Part shown: positions 35,754 to 47,828 of the stretch, one piece after another | Layout of the letters: the number at the start of each line of letters is the position of its first letter | Numbering within the stretch: position 1 is the stretch's first letter | NCBI RefSeq assembly: GCF_008085905.1 | Contig: NZ_VSFF01000003.1 | Span: forward strand, 558,001-622,000 | DNA from: Actinomadura syzygii | GTDB lineage: Bacteria; Actinomycetota; Actinomycetes; Streptosporangiales; Streptosporangiaceae | DNA: 64,000 nt | Direction of reading: 5' to 3' | Translations under genes and position numbers: made by a program | Notes under the pieces: model-generated | Told to the model about the DNA's origin: nothing | The model's database searches: none | What the model saw: only the letters and a program-made list of their open reading frames with translations

Positions 35754-35959
35754 CCCCTCGAACTCCCTCGACGAGACCTCAGCGGGAGACCACGGGCAGG
35801 GCCGCGGAGCGAGCGCCAGCGAGCGCAGCGGCCATGCCCGCCGACGCAGGCGACCACAGCGACGCCACACAAACCGCAACAGGCACAAAAACCAGAAACG
35901 GCGCCGCGAGGATCGCCTGCGTCGCAACGGGGGGATTGGGGGGTCGGCCCCCCAGTAGA
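35754..35959. other. Convergent intergenic region with two repeat motifs
   Basis: Contains an inverted repeat GGCCGC/GCGGCC (35800-35805 and 35828-35833) around a direct repeat AGCGAGCGC (35808-35816, 35818-35826), an A-rich segment (35860-35890), and the G/C hairpin repeat at 35928-35958, which probably terminates both genes. No gene seen. Confidence 0.6.
35928..35958 (+). repeat. Dispersed G/C hairpin repeat, copy 1
   Basis: TGGGGGGTCGGCCCCCCA (35937-35954) preceded by CGGGGGGAT. The same 18-bp core occurs at 59659-59676 (inverted) and a shortened one at 62432-62447. Forms a 7-bp GC stem with a TCGG loop, suitable as a terminator between convergent genes. Confidence 0.75.
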
Positions 35960-36940
35960 TTACGGCGCCAGCATGTCCGCCGTCAGGTTCGCCTCTGTTC
36001 CCGGAATTCCCTGGTCTCCCGCGCGTTTGTCGGCCATGGCGAGGAGGCGGCGGATTCGTCCGGCGATGGCGTCCTTGGTGAGGGGCGGGTCGGCGAGCTG
36101 GCCGAGTTCCTCCAGGGACGCCTGCTTGTGCTCCAGGCGGAGCCGTCCGGCGTTGACGAGGTGCTCGGGGGCGTCGTCGCCGAGGATCTCCAGGGCGCGG
36201 GCGACGCGGGCTCCGGCGGCGACGGCGGCGCGGGCGGAGCGGCGGAGGTTGGCGTCGTCGAAGTTGGCGAGCCGGTTGGCGGTGGCGCGGACCTCGCGGC
36301 GCATCCGGCGCTCCTCCCAGGCGAGGACGCTGTCGTGGGCGCCGAGCCGGGTGAGGAGTGCGCTGATGGCGTCGCCGTCCCGGACGACGACGCGGTCGAC
36401 GCCGCGGACCTCGCGGGCCTTGGCGTGGATCTTGAGGCGGCGGGCGGCGCCGACGAGGGCGAGCGCCGCCTCGGGGCCGGGGCAGGTCACCTCCATCGAC
36501 ATGGACCGGCCGGGCTCGGTGAGGGAGCCGTGCGCGAGGAACGCGCCGCGCCACGCGGACTCGGCGTCGCAGGCGGCGCCCGCGACGACGTGCCGGGGCA
36601 GCCCGCGGACGGGCCGCCCGTTGTTGTCGATCAGGCCGGTCTGCCGGGCGAGCGACTCGCCGTCCCGGAAGACGCGGACGACGTACCGGTTGCCCTTGCG
36701 CAGTCCGCTCGGCGCGAGCACGACGACCTCGGAGGTGTGCCCGAACACCTCCGCGATGTCCTTGATCAGGCGCCGTGCCGCGACCCCGGTGTCGATCTCG
36801 GCCTCGATCACGATCCGCCCGCTGACCAGGTGCAGCCCCCCCGCGAACCGCAGCAGCGTCGAGACCTCGGCCTTGCGGCAGCACGGCTTCATGATCGTGA
36901 GCCTGCTCAGCTCGTCCTTGACCACACCGGTCATCGCCAT
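35960..36940 (-). CDS. whiA: Sporulation regulator WhiA
   Basis: 326 residues. WhiA is a DNA-binding protein that, with WhiB, turns on sporulation/division genes in filamentous actinobacteria. Visible: N-terminal homing-endonuclease-like domain ([30 protein letters not shown]) and C-terminal HTH with [25 protein letters not shown]. The start is the ATG at 36940, with GGGGGAGGGG 7 nt upstream (a second ATG lies at 36934). First position after yvcK in the usual rapZ-yvcK-whiA order. Confidence 0.96.
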   Translation of the reverse strand: MAMTGVVKDELSRLTIMKPCCRKAEVSTLLRFAGGLHLVSGRIVIEAEIDTGVAARRLIKDIAEVFGHTSEVVVLAPSGLRKGNRYVVRVFRDGESLARQTGLIDNNGRPVRGLPRHVVAGAACDAESAWRGAFLAHGSLTEPGRSMSMEVTCPGPEAALALVGAARRLKIHAKAREVRGVDRVVVRDGDAISALLTRLGAHDSVLAWEERRMRREVRATANRLANFDDANLRRSARAAVAAGARVARALEILGDDAPEHLVNAGRLRLEHKQASLEELGQLADPPLTKDAIAGRIRRLLAMADKRAGDQGIPGTEANLTADMLAP

Positions 36941-37001
36941 CTGTTGACCCCTCCCCCTATCGGACTTCCAGCAGTCTGGCCGATCCCGGCCGCGCCGGAC
37001 C

Positions 37002-37964
37002 TCACTGGCTGAAAATATGTACGAAGGCTTGGGCCAGTCGGGCCGGTTCATGACGCGGCGACCCGTCGTCGGCGGCCACGTCGGCGAGGACGAGCCGCCC
37101 GCCGAGCTCCTGGGCCGCCTTGTCGAGGGCGGCCTGGTCGTCCACGATGCCGCCGTCGGCGAGGACGACGTCCACCGTCAGGTCGGGGGCGTGGGCGCGC
37201 AGGACCTCCAGGTGGGTCTGCGGGGAGAAGTCGTCGGTCTCGCCGGGCTGCGGCGCGAGGTTCAGCGCGACGACGCGGCGGGCGCGGCAGGAGACGAGGG
37301 CGCGGGCCAGCGCCGGGACCTTCAGGTGCGGCAGGACGCTGGTGAACCAGGAGCCGGGGCCGAACACGATCCAGTCGGCGTCCTCGACGGCGGCGAGCGC
37401 CTCCGGGCAGGCGGGCGGGTCGGCCGGGACGAGCGACACCCCGAGCACACCGCCGGGCGTCTTCGCGCACGCGACCTGCCCTTTGACGTGCGTGATCTCG
37501 TCGGGGCGGCACGGGTCGGCGCCGCGCACCTCGGCGACGATGTCCATCGGGACGGCCGCCATCGGCAGGACCCGGCCGTGCGCGCCGAGCAGCCGTCCGA
37601 CCCAGTCGAGTCCGGCGACGGTCGAGCCGGGCGCGTCCCCGCCGAGCAGCTCCCAGAGCGCGACGATGAGGAGGTTGCCGACGGCGTGCCCCTGCAGGTC
37701 GCCCTCGCTGCGGAACCGGTGCTGGACGACGTCGCGCCAGGTCTGGCCCCACTCGTCGTCGCCGCACAGGGCGGCGAGCGCCATGCGCAGGTCGCCGGGC
37801 GGCAGCACGCCGAGCTCGCGGCGCAGCCGGCCGCTGGAGCCGCCGTCGTCGGCGACGGTGACGACCGCGGTCAGCCGGTCGGTGACGCGGCGCAGCGCCG
37901 ACAGCGAGGCGTACAGGCCGTGGCCGCCGCCGAGCGCGACGACCTTCGGTCCGCCGGTCTCCAC
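37002..37964 (-). CDS. yvcK: Gluconeogenesis factor YvcK/CofD-like (UPF0052)
   Basis: 320 residues from the GTG at 37964, behind GGAGGAGGAGG (about 11 nt); a GTG at 38036 inside rapZ is an alternative. Visible: [19 protein letters not shown] (nucleotide-sugar-type binding), [36 protein letters not shown] and [17 protein letters not shown]. YvcK-family proteins bind UDP-GlcNAc and control cell-wall/central carbon balance. Between rapZ and whiA, the usual order. Confidence 0.95.
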   Translation of the reverse strand: METGGPKVVALGGGHGLYASLSALRRVTDRLTAVVTVADDGGSSGRLRRELGVLPPGDLRMALAALCGDDEWGQTWRDVVQHRFRSEGDLQGHAVGNLLIVALWELLGGDAPGSTVAGLDWVGRLLGAHGRVLPMAAVPMDIVAEVRGADPCRPDEITHVKGQVACAKTPGGVLGVSLVPADPPACPEALAAVEDADWIVFGPGSWFTSVLPHLKVPALARALVSCRARRVVALNLAPQPGETDDFSPQTHLEVLRAHAPDLTVDVVLADGGIVDDQAALDKAAQELGGRLVLADVAADDGSPRHEPARLAQAFVHIFSQ

Positions 37965-38016
37965 CGTGCCGATCGCCTCCTCCTCCGGGGTCCCGCGCGG
38001 AGCCCCGCCGGGAAGG

Positions 38017-38895
38017 TCACTCGCGGCCGAGGTCACGGTGGGCGACCTGCACCTCGATGCCCTCGTCCCGCAGCCGCGCGGCGATCTGTTCCGCCATGGC
38101 CACACTACGGTGTTTGCCGCCGGTACATCCCACGGCGAGGGTCACGTAGTGCTTGCCCTCGCGCTCGTAGCCGTCGGCGAGGAGCCGCAGGACGTCGGTG
38201 TAGGAGTCCAGGAACTCCTTCGCGCCGCGCTGTCCGAGCACGTAGTCGCGGACGGCGGCGTCGCGGCCCGTCTTCGGGCGCAGCTCCGGCACCCAGTGCG
38301 GGTTCGGCAGGAACCGGCAGTCGACGACGAGGTCGGCATCGACGGGCAAGCCGTACTTGTATCCGAACGACACGACGGTGGCGCGCAGGCTGGACTCGCC
38401 GGTGTCGTTGCCGAAGAACCCGATGATCTTGTTGCGCAGCTCGTGCACGTTGAGCCCGCTCGTGTCGATCACCAGGTCCGCCTCGGCGCGGACCTCGCGG
38501 ACGAGCTCCCGCTCCCGCGCGATGCCGTCGACGAGGCGGCCGTCGCCCTGCAGCGGATGCGGCCGCCGGACGCTCTCGAACCGGCGCACCAGGTCGGCGT
38601 CGTTCGCCTCCAGGAACACCACCCGCGGGTGGACGCCGCGCGCCTCGAGCTCGGCGATCGAGGAGTGCAGGTCCTCGGTGAACGCGCGGCTGCGCACGTC
38701 GACGACGACGGCGATGCGGGGCACCGCGTCCTTCACCCGGCCGCCGAGGTCGGCCATCGTCGCCAGCAGGCCCGGCGGCAGGTTGTCGACCACGAACCAG
38801 TCGAGGTCTTCGAGTGACTTGGCCGCGGTGCTGCGGCCGGCCCCGGACATACCGGTGACTATCACGATGTCCGGGATCTTCGTCTCGCTGGTCAT
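38017..38895 (-). CDS. rapZ: RNase adapter protein RapZ (P-loop, YvcJ family)
   Basis: 292 residues. Walker [10 protein letters not shown] at 15-23 and C-terminal [26 protein letters not shown] and [11 protein letters not shown] are diagnostic. Known roles: nucleotide/GlcN-6-P sensing; in E. coli it guides RNase E to GlmZ, but the actinobacterial role is less clear. Starts with ATGA overlapping the uvrC stop (4 bp); whiA-yvcK-rapZ-uvrC form one transcription unit. Confidence 0.97.
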   Translation of the reverse strand: MTSETKIPDIVIVTGMSGAGRSTAAKSLEDLDWFVVDNLPPGLLATMADLGGRVKDAVPRIAVVVDVRSRAFTEDLHSSIAELEARGVHPRVVFLEANDADLVRRFESVRRPHPLQGDGRLVDGIARERELVREVRAEADLVIDTSGLNVHELRNKIIGFFGNDTGESSLRATVVSFGYKYGLPVDADLVVDCRFLPNPHWVPELRPKTGRDAAVRDYVLGQRGAKEFLDSYTDVLRLLADGYEREGKHYVTLAVGCTGGKHRSVAMAEQIAARLRDEGIEVQVAHRDLGRE

Positions 38896-40883
38896 GACCG
38901 TCTCCCCGTGTGCTCCCCGTCGCCGCCAGTCCCCGTGCCGCCGCCCGCGCCGCCGCGCGGCGGGGCGCCGTGCAGCGCGGCGACGATGCTCTCCGCGCTG
39001 CGCATGCCGATCCCCGGGACCTCGGCGACCTGCTCGGGCGTCGCGTCCTTCAGCCGCTTCAGCGAGCCGAAGTGCTTCAGCAGCGCCGCGCGCCGCGCCG
39101 GGCCCAGACCCGGAACGTTATCGAGTTCGCTCACCGTCATGGACCTCGACCGCCGCTGCCGGTGGAAGGTGATGGCGAACCGGTGCGCCTCGTCCCGCAC
39201 CCGCTGGACGAGGAACATCCCCTCGCTGTTGCGCGGCAGGATCACCGGGTCGGCGTCGCCGGGCAGCCAGATCTCCTCCAGCCGCTTGGCGATCCCGCAG
39301 ACGGCGATGTCGTCGACGCCGAGCTCGTCCAGGGCGCGCTGCGCGGCGGCGACCTGCGGCGGGCCGCCGTCGACGAGCACCAGATTGGGCGGGTAGGCGA
39401 ACTTGCGCGGCCTGCCGGTCTCCGGGTCGATCGGCTGGTGCGCGCCCTCTTCGTCCGGGTCGCCCAAGTGGTCCAGCTCGCCCATCTTCTCGCTCTCGGC
39501 GAGGTAGCGCTTGAACCTGCGGGTGATGACCTCGTGGATGGAGCGGACGTCGTCCTGCCCCTGGACGGCCTTGATCGTGAACCGGCGGTACTCGCTCTTG
39601 CGGGCGAGCCCGTCCTCGAACACGACCATGGACGCGACCACGTCGCTGCCCTGCAGGTTGGACACGTCGTAGCACTCGATGCGCAGCGGCGCGTCGTCGA
39701 GTTCGAGGGCGTCCTGGATCTCCTGGAGGGCGCGGCTGCGGGTCGTCAGGTCGGAGGCGCGGCGCGTCTTGTGCTGCTTGAGCGCCTCGTGCGCGTTGCG
39801 CGCCACCGTCTCCAGCAGGGCCTTCTTGTCGCCGCGCTGCGGGACGCGCAGCCGGACCGGCCCGCCGCGCTGCTCCTCCAGCAGCTCGGTCATCGCGCCC
39901 TCCTCCGGCGGCAGGGCCGGGACGAGCACCTCCCGCGGCACCGATTCGCTCTCGCTGTAGATCTGGATGAGGAAGTTCTCGACGAGGTCGGCGGTGGTGA
40001 CGTCCTCGACCTTGTCGACGACCCAGCCGCGCTGCCCGCGGATGCGCCCGGCGCGCACGTAGAAGACCTGGACGGCGGCCTCCAGCTCGTCCTCCGCGAA
40101 GGCGATCATGTCGCAGTCGGTGCGGTCGGGCAGGACGACGGCCTGCTTCTCCAGCGCCCGTTCCAGCGCGCGGACGTCGTCGCGGAGCCGAGCGGCGCGC
40201 TCGTACTCCTGCGACGCGGCGGCCTCGCGCATGTCGCGTTCGAGGCGCTTGATGAACCGGGACGTGTTGCCCGCCATGAAGTCGCAGAAGTCCTCGGCGA
40301 GGAGGCGGTGCTCGTCCGGGGAGACGCGGCCGACGCAGGGCGCCGAGCACTTGCCGATGTAGCCGAGCAGGCAGGGCCGGTCGAGCTGGTGCTGCCGCTT
40401 GAACACGCCCGCGCTGCACGTCCGGACCGGGAACACGCGCAGGAGCCGGTCGACCGTCTCGCGGATCGCCCACGCGTGGGAGTACGGCCCGAAATAGCGC
40501 ACGCCCTTCCGCTTCGCGCCCCGCATCACCATCACCCTCGGGAAATCCTCGTTCAGGGTGACGGCGAGGTAGGGATACGACTTGTCGTCCCGGTAACGGA
40601 CGTTGAACCGCGGGTCGAACTCCTTGATCCAGGAGTACTCCAGCTGGAGGGCCTCGACCTCGGTGGAGACGACCGTCCAGTCGACGCGGGCGGCGGTCTG
40701 CACCATCGTCTGCGTGCGGGGATGCAGCGCGGAGAAGTCGGCGAAGTAGGAGTTGAGCCGCTGCCGCAGGCTCTTGGCCTTCCCCACGTAGATGACCCGG
40801 CCGTGCTCGTCGCGGAACCGGTACACCCCTGGGGACTCGGGGATGGAGCCGGGTGCGGGTCGGTAGGTCGCCGGATCTGCCAC
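38892..40883 (-). CDS. uvrC: Excinuclease ABC subunit C
   Basis: 663 residues. GIY-YIG nuclease at the N-terminus ([26 protein letters not shown]), UVR motif about 205-240, RNase H-like domain with [12 protein letters not shown] and the catalytic region [13 protein letters not shown], and C-terminal helix-hairpin-helix ([22 protein letters not shown], then [13 protein letters not shown]). Cuts both sides of lesions. GTG start at 40883 follows TAGGCT by 7 nt (minus strand), leaderless. The last ~20 residues are a Gly/Thr/Asp tail. Confidence 0.97.
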   Translation of the reverse strand: MADPATYRPAPGSIPESPGVYRFRDEHGRVIYVGKAKSLRQRLNSYFADFSALHPRTQTMVQTAARVDWTVVSTEVEALQLEYSWIKEFDPRFNVRYRDDKSYPYLAVTLNEDFPRVMVMRGAKRKGVRYFGPYSHAWAIRETVDRLLRVFPVRTCSAGVFKRQHQLDRPCLLGYIGKCSAPCVGRVSPDEHRLLAEDFCDFMAGNTSRFIKRLERDMREAAASQEYERAARLRDDVRALERALEKQAVVLPDRTDCDMIAFAEDELEAAVQVFYVRAGRIRGQRGWVVDKVEDVTTADLVENFLIQIYSESESVPREVLVPALPPEEGAMTELLEEQRGGPVRLRVPQRGDKKALLETVARNAHEALKQHKTRRASDLTTRSRALQEIQDALELDDAPLRIECYDVSNLQGSDVVASMVVFEDGLARKSEYRRFTIKAVQGQDDVRSIHEVITRRFKRYLAESEKMGELDHLGDPDEEGAHQPIDPETGRPRKFAYPPNLVLVDGGPPQVAAAQRALDELGVDDIAVCGIAKRLEEIWLPGDADPVILPRNSEGMFLVQRVRDEAHRFAITFHRQRRSRSMTVSELDNVPGLGPARRAALLKHFGSLKRLKDATPEQVAEVPGIGMRSAESIVAALHGAPPRGGAGGGTGTGGDGEHTGRRS

Positions 40884-40917
40884 GTTCAGAAGCCTAGTAG
40901 CCGCCACCGACACACCG

Positions 40918-40967
40918 CGCCGGACGACGGGCCGGACGACGGGCCGGACGACGGGCCGGGCCGTCGT
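40918..40967. repeat. 12-bp tandem repeat (3 copies) and hairpin before uvrC
   Basis: gccggacgacgg is repeated three times from about 40918, and ACGACGG-gccggg-CCGTCGT (40948-40967) forms a 7-bp stem. It lies between the first Rieske gene's end and uvrC's start and may terminate the Rieske transcript. Confidence 0.65.
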
Positions 40968-40996
40968 GGAGGGCCCGGCCGCCGTCCCCGCGCCGC

Positions 40997-41500
40997 TCAG
41001 GCGAGCGTGATCTTCCCGCCCTGGACGGTGATGCGCTTCTCCTCCAGCGGCTCGTCCGCGGGCGGGTTCGCCACCGAGCCGTCCGCGATCTTGAACTTGC
41101 TGCCGTGGCAGGGGCAGTTGATCGTGCCGCCCGACACCGAGCCGACGTCGCAGCCCCGGTGCGTGCACTTGGACGAGTACGCCTTGAACTCGCCCTGCGT
41201 GGGCTGGCAGACCACGACCTTCGCGTCCTTGAACACCTTGCCCCCGCCGACCGGGATCTCGGCCGCCGACCCGAGCGCCGTGCCCCCGCCGCCCTGCCGG
41301 CCGCCGCTCGCGCCCCCGTTCCCGCCGCCGCCGGAGCCGCCCGCCTCGTCGTCCCCCGACCCGCCGCACGCGGCGGCGAGCCCGGCGATCCCCGCGAGCC
41401 CCGCTCCGACGAGAAGCCCTCTGCGCGTGCCGCCCCCGGCCGGTGCGTCCTGCGGCGCCCGCCCGGGCTCGTCAACCTGCGTCTCGGACTCCTGTGGCAT
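40997..41500 (-). CDS. Rieske [2Fe-2S] lipoprotein, TAT-exported (copy 1)
   Basis: 167 residues. Twin-arginine signal (RR at 26-27), lipobox LAAAC with Cys45, a Gly/Ser linker, then a Rieske domain. Cluster ligands: Cys112, His114, Cys129, His132 (KCTHRGC and CPCHGSKF) with a disulfide pair Cys117-Cys131, all intact. A membrane-tethered electron carrier; partner unknown. Start at the ATG at 41500 with GGGAGG. Tandem with a second Rieske protein. Confidence 0.9.
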   Translation of the reverse strand: MPQESETQVDEPGRAPQDAPAGGGTRRGLLVGAGLAGIAGLAAACGGSGDDEAGGSGGGGNGGASGGRQGGGGTALGSAAEIPVGGGKVFKDAKVVVCQPTQGEFKAYSSKCTHRGCDVGSVSGGTINCPCHGSKFKIADGSVANPPADEPLEEKRITVQGGKITLA

Positions 41501-41564
41501 TGCCGTCCTCCCGGTGACATCTCGGTTCCCGTCAGTCACCGTGAGAACGTACGACCGAAGCAGA

Positions 41565-41582
41565 TGGTTCAATTCGGAACCA
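41565..41582. promoter_or_regulatory. Inverted repeat between the Rieske genes
   Basis: TGGTTC-AATTCG-GAACCA, perfect 6-bp arms, about 65 bp before the copy 1 start and 19 bp after the copy 2 stop. Could be an operator for copy 1 or a weak terminator. Confidence 0.35.
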
Positions 41583-41600
41583 CATCGGCGGGCGGGACGC

Positions 41601-42023
41601 TCAGGTGACGACGATCCCGCCGTCCCTGACCTGCACCGGGTACTCGGTCAGCGCCCGGTCGGCCGGACCGCGCTGCACCGACCCGTCGGCGATCTTGAAC
41701 TCGCTGCCGTGGCAGGGACACTTGATCAGTCCGCCGGAGACGCTCCCGACCGTGCACCCCTGGTGCGTGCACACCGCCGTGAACGCCTTGAACGACCCCT
41801 GGGTCGGCTGCGTCACGACGACCTTCTCGGCCCCGTTGATCTTGCCGCCGCCGACCGGCACGTCCGCGACCTTGGCGACCTCCTTGCCCTTGAGGTCGCC
41901 CGCGGACTTCTCCTCGCCCCCGCCGCCGCACCCGGCGAGCACGGCGACCCCCAGGATCCCGCCCCCGCACAACAGGCCCCGCCGCCCGACTCCCCCGCCC
42001 CCGGACACCACTTCATCACTCAT
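41601..42023 (-). CDS. Rieske [2Fe-2S] lipoprotein, TAT-exported (copy 2)
   Basis: 140 residues. RR at 14-15, lipobox LAGC with Cys32, then a Rieske domain with ligands Cys85, His87, Cys102, His105 (VCTHQGC, CPCHGSEF) and disulfide Cys90-Cys104. VGGGKI, VVVTQPTQGSFKAF and VGSVSGGLIKCPCH match copy 1 closely, so this is a tandem duplication. Located between uvrA and uvrC. Ribosome-binding site weak; AGGATC before the start suggests a leaderless transcript. Confidence 0.9.
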   Translation of the reverse strand: MSDEVVSGGGGVGRRGLLCGGGILGVAVLAGCGGGGEEKSAGDLKGKEVAKVADVPVGGGKINGAEKVVVTQPTQGSFKAFTAVCTHQGCTVGSVSGGLIKCPCHGSEFKIADGSVQRGPADRALTEYPVQVRDGGIVVT

Positions 42024-42070
42024 GCCCCCATGATCCTGGACGGGAGCCGGACCGCTGGGACGGGGGCGGG

Positions 42071-44908
<2,838 letters not shown>

Positions 44909-45131
44909 GGCGTTGTTCCGGTTCCTCTTCTGGCGCGACGGCGGGTGGAGACATGTCGGTCTCAAGGCTAGCCAGGGGGTACGACAGAATCCCCCGAGTG
45001 AGTAACAGCGCCGGTCCCCGGCGCATTTCACGATGCTCCCCGCCCGTCCCCGGAGGTCCGGGCGGCACTACCGCACCGTACACGTGTTCGAACAGTGCCC
45101 GCCACCGAAACCCCGCTCCGAACGGCTCCGG
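44909..45131. promoter_or_regulatory. uvrA leader and upstream region
   Basis: On the minus strand, TAGCCT (about 44970) is a -10 candidate just before the short upstream frame. A perfect palindrome TGTTCGAACA lies at 45086-45095 with TACGGT (45081-45076) beside it. It shares the TTCGAA heart with actinobacterial SOS boxes, but the half-sites are in the opposite order (GTTCGAAC rather than CGAAC-N4-GTTCG), so SOS control is not proven. Confidence 0.4.
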
Positions 45132-45701
45132 TCAGGAGTCCCCGCGCGGGCGGAGGGCGTCGAGGACGAGGGTCAGCGTGCGACGGCGAAGGTCGGCGGA
45201 CCAACCGGCGGCCAGCGCGCCGTGGGCGGTGGCGGTGACCAGGGCCATCACCTCGTCCAGACGGGCGTCCGGGCGGGCCGTGCCGACTTCCTGGGCGGCG
45301 GCCAGGAGGGCGCCGAACGCCTGCGTGAGGGCCTTGATCTGCTCGCCGGGCTCGACGGCCGTGCCCTCCTCTGCGAGGGCGCCGACGACGGTCCCGATCT
45401 CGGCCGAGCTCTCCACCAGGTAGGTGAAGTAGTCGAAGAAGGCGGTGGCGGGGTCGCCGTCCGCGATGAGGGCCTCCGCCCGGTCGACGAGCCGCCGCCG
45501 GAGCAGCTTCATGATCGCGGCGAGCAGGTCCCGCTTGGTCGGGAAGTGGCGGAAGACCGTCCCGACGGCGACGCCCGCGCGGGACGCGACCTCCTCGGTG
45601 GACGCCGAGGCGCCGCGCTCGGCGAAGACCTCCTCGGCGGCGGCGAGGATGCGGGCGCGGTTGCGGCGGGCGTCGGCGCGCATGGGCCTGCTCGGTGTCA
45701 T
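45132..45701 (-). CDS. TetR-family regulator
   Basis: 189 residues from the ATG at 45701 (a TTG at 45719 is in frame). HTH ASTEEVASRAGVAVGTVFRHFPTKRDLLAAIM is textbook TetR, followed by a helical ligand domain. Divergent from the SnoaL-like gene; twin palindromes with ATGAGTC-type arms lie inside the strong promoter of that gene, so it represses it. Confidence 0.94.
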   Translation of the reverse strand: MTPSRPMRADARRNRARILAAAEEVFAERGASASTEEVASRAGVAVGTVFRHFPTKRDLLAAIMKLLRRRLVDRAEALIADGDPATAFFDYFTYLVESSAEIGTVVGALAEEGTAVEPGEQIKALTQAFGALLAAAQEVGTARPDARLDEVMALVTATAHGALAAGWSADLRRRTLTLVLDALRPRGDS

Positions 45702-45712
45702 TCGTCCGTCCG

Positions 45713-45774
45713 TTGACAAGATGAGTCGCGACTCATATTTTGCAAGATGAGTCCTAGCTCATCTTAGTCGCGAC
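45713..45774 (+). promoter_or_regulatory. Strong promoter with embedded twin operators
   Basis: TTGACA (45713-45718), 17-bp spacer, TATTTT (45736-45741): near-consensus. Operator 1 ATGAGTCG-CGACTCAT (45721-45736, perfect) fills the spacer. Operator 2 ATGAGTCCTAGCTCAT (45747-45762, longer 8-bp arms AAGATGAG/CTCATCTT) covers the transcript start. CAAGATGAGTC is repeated at 45717 and 45743 (26-bp period), and a third GTCGCGAC follows at 45767-45774. Confidence 0.78.
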
Positions 45775-45786
45775 CGGAGGCACGCC

Positions 45787-46200
45787 ATGTCCACGTCCAC
45801 GCCGGGTCCCCGGGAGCTGTTCGAGCGGTTCCAGCGCAACGCCCTCGAAGGGCGGGCCGGGCTGGACGAGGAGATGCTGGCCGAGGACGTCGTGGTCGAG
45901 ATGCCGTTCGCGCCCGGCGGCGCCGGGCGGCGCGCGGAGGGACGCGCGGCCGTCGCGGCCCGGCTGCGCGAGGGGCGCGCGGCGCTGCCCGTCGTTTTCG
46001 AGGAGTTCCGGGACGTGGTGATCCACGAGACCGCCGACCCGGAGGTGATCGTCGCGGAGTACGAGATCGTGGCCTCGGTCCCGGCGACGGGCAGGCGGGC
46101 GTCGGCGAACTTCGTCGCGGTGGTCCGGGCCAGGGGCGGGCGGGTCGTCCGCTGGCGCGAGTACCAGGACCACGCGGCGATCGCCGCGGCCTTGGCGTGA
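45787..46200 (+). CDS. SnoaL/NTF2-like small-molecule-binding protein
   Basis: 137 residues. The NTF2-like cone fold is suggested by RELFERFQRNALEG at the N-terminus, DEEMLAEDVVVEMPFAPGG, FEEFRDVVIHETADPEVIVAEYEI and GGRVVRWREYQDHAAI at the end. Members are isomerases, dehydratases or polyketide cyclases or ligand binders; the reaction cannot be read off. GGAGG precedes the ATG. Controlled by the divergent TetR. Confidence 0.82.
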   Translation: MSTSTPGPRELFERFQRNALEGRAGLDEEMLAEDVVVEMPFAPGGAGRRAEGRAAVAARLREGRAALPVVFEEFRDVVIHETADPEVIVAEYEIVASVPATGRRASANFVAVVRARGGRVVRWREYQDHAAIAAALA

Positions 46201-46201
46201 G

Positions 46202-46993
46202 TCACTCGTCGTCGAGCGCGAAGGACAGGTAGCGGTCGGCGGAGCGGCGGACGGCCTCCTTGCCGTCGGTGTAGACGATCTTCCTCCACCAGCCGCCGTA
46301 GACGCGGTCGAAGTCGTAGGGCTCCAGCAGCCGCAGGGCGCGGCGCACCGTCCGCGGGCGCTCCGGGATGAAGTTCGGGTACGAGTACATGAAGCTCAGC
46401 CAGTCGCGGTCGTTGACGACCTGGAGGATGTCGCCGGAGAACACGGCGCGTCCGTCCCGCCAGTGCAGGACCTGCCCGCCCGCGAAGTGGACGCCCGCGT
46501 TGACCAGCGTGAGGCCGTCGGCCAGCTCGTGGGTGTCGCCCTCCCAGTAGACGACCGCGTCGTCGGGGCGGGCCACCCACCGCCGGTCGGCGGCGTGGAT
46601 GTAGACGGGCGCGTCGAACGCGTGCGCCCACTCGATCATGCTGCCGTAGAAGTGCGGATGGCTGATCGCGATGGCGGAGATCCCGCCCAGCTCGTTCACC
46701 TCGCGGACCATGGCGTCGTCCAGGTGCGTGGTCGCGTCCCAGAGGACGTTGCCGGACGGCGCCCGCACCAGCAGGGCCCGCTGCCCGATCGCGGTGGGCG
46801 GCTCGGCGCCGATCCCGACGACGTCCGGGCCCTCCTCGGCGATGCGGCCGCGGTGGTCGGCGCGCAGGGCCGCAAGGCTCGTCCAGCGCTGGCCGTCCCA
46901 GCCGACGTACTGCCGCTCGTCCTCGCAGATCGGGCAGTCCGGACGGGCCTCGCCGTACTGGACGCCGCAGGTCACGCAGATGGGTAGCTCCAT
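46202..46993 (-). CDS. MBL-fold hydrolase with N-terminal Cys-pair module
   Basis: 263 residues from the ATG at 46993 (another at 47002). CVTCGVQYG...CPICEDERQY (Cys near 7, 10, 20, 23) is a small zinc-ribbon-like N-terminus, followed by an MBL-type domain: GIGAEPPTAIGQRALLV, AISHPHFYGSMIEW (only HxH where THxHxDH is normal), VNAGVHFAGGQVLHW, VFSGDILQVV. The metal-site motif is therefore atypical (SHPHFYG), so catalytic activity is uncertain. Divergent from the MDMPI-type gene. Confidence 0.82.
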   Translation of the reverse strand: MELPICVTCGVQYGEARPDCPICEDERQYVGWDGQRWTSLAALRADHRGRIAEEGPDVVGIGAEPPTAIGQRALLVRAPSGNVLWDATTHLDDAMVREVNELGGISAIAISHPHFYGSMIEWAHAFDAPVYIHAADRRWVARPDDAVVYWEGDTHELADGLTLVNAGVHFAGGQVLHWRDGRAVFSGDILQVVNDRDWLSFMYSYPNFIPERPRTVRRALRLLEPYDFDRVYGGWWRKIVYTDGKEAVRRSADRYLSFALDDE

Positions 46994-47066
46994 GATCGCC
47001 ATTCTGTGGCATCGGGCGCGGCCGGTGCGACAGGATGGAGGCCCGTTCGATGAAGTTGGGGGCGCC

Positions 47067-47813
47067 ATGGCCTGGGAAGAGATGATCGATCGGCTGGATG
47101 CGGGCGCGGCGCGCGTCGTCGCCACGCTGTCCGGACTCGGCGACCAGGACATGCGCGCCCCGTCCGCGCTGCCCGGCTGGAGCCGCGGCCACGTCGCGAC
47201 GCACGTCGCGCGCAACGCCGACTCGCTCTGGAACCTGCTCGAATGGGCGCGGACGGGTGTCGAGGTCCCGCAGTACCCGAGCGTGGACGCCCGCAACGCC
47301 GACGTCGAGGCGGGCGCCGGACGCGACCGGGACGCGCTGGTCGAGGACGTCCGGGCGACGGCGGCGCGGCTGTCCGAGCAGGCGCGGACGCTGCCCGACG
47401 CCGCCTGGGACGCGACCGTCAAGGCGATGGCGGGCTTCGCGCATCCGGCCTGGTACACGCTGTACCGGCGGTGGAACGAGGTGGAGGCCCACCACGTCGA
47501 CCTCGCCGCCGGGTACGGGCCCGCCGACTGGCCCGAGCCGTACGTCCGGTGGGCGCTCGGCGCGACGCTCGCCGACGTCGCCGCGCTGCCGCCGAAGCTG
47601 CGCGGCGAGCTGGAGGGGCACCGGATCACCGCGACCGACTACGGCGAGTCCGCCGACCTCGGCAGGCCGCCGGGCGGGCCGGAGGCGTCCGGGTCGGGGC
47701 GGGCGGTGCTCGGCTGGCTGTCCGGCCGCTCGGACGGCGCCGGGGTGAGCCTGCGCCCGGATGGCCCGCTGCCCGTCCCGCCGCCCTGGCCGCACGAGCC
47801 CGCGCGTTTCTGA
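47067..47813 (+). CDS. Mycothiol-dependent maleylpyruvate isomerase-type (DinB-like) protein
   Basis: 248 residues. MDMPI_N helical bundle: GWSRGHVATHVARNADSLWNLLEWA, then RRWNEVEAHHVDLAAGY with the metal ligands His ... Glu-x3-His. C-terminal domain more variable (about 180-248). Some family members isomerise maleylpyruvate with mycothiol; most are uncharacterised mycothiol transferases. GGGGG precedes the ATG at 47067. Confidence 0.87.
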   Translation: MAWEEMIDRLDAGAARVVATLSGLGDQDMRAPSALPGWSRGHVATHVARNADSLWNLLEWARTGVEVPQYPSVDARNADVEAGAGRDRDALVEDVRATAARLSEQARTLPDAAWDATVKAMAGFAHPAWYTLYRRWNEVEAHHVDLAAGYGPADWPEPYVRWALGATLADVAALPPKLRGELEGHRITATDYGESADLGRPPGGPEASGSGRAVLGWLSGRSDGAGVSLRPDGPLPVPPPWPHEPARF

Positions 47814-47828
47814 ACCCGCGCGGCGCGG

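Noticed and set aside
40918..40955. 12-bp tandem repeat near uvrC as a coding repeat
   Set aside because: Lies outside the uvrC frame that starts at 40883; its Arg/Val/Pro translation is not part of a supported gene.
45086..45095. TGTTCGAACA palindrome upstream of uvrA as an SOS/LexA box
   Set aside because: Actinobacterial LexA sites have CGAAC-N4-GTTCG; here the half-sites are in the opposite order with no spacer, so SOS control cannot be claimed.
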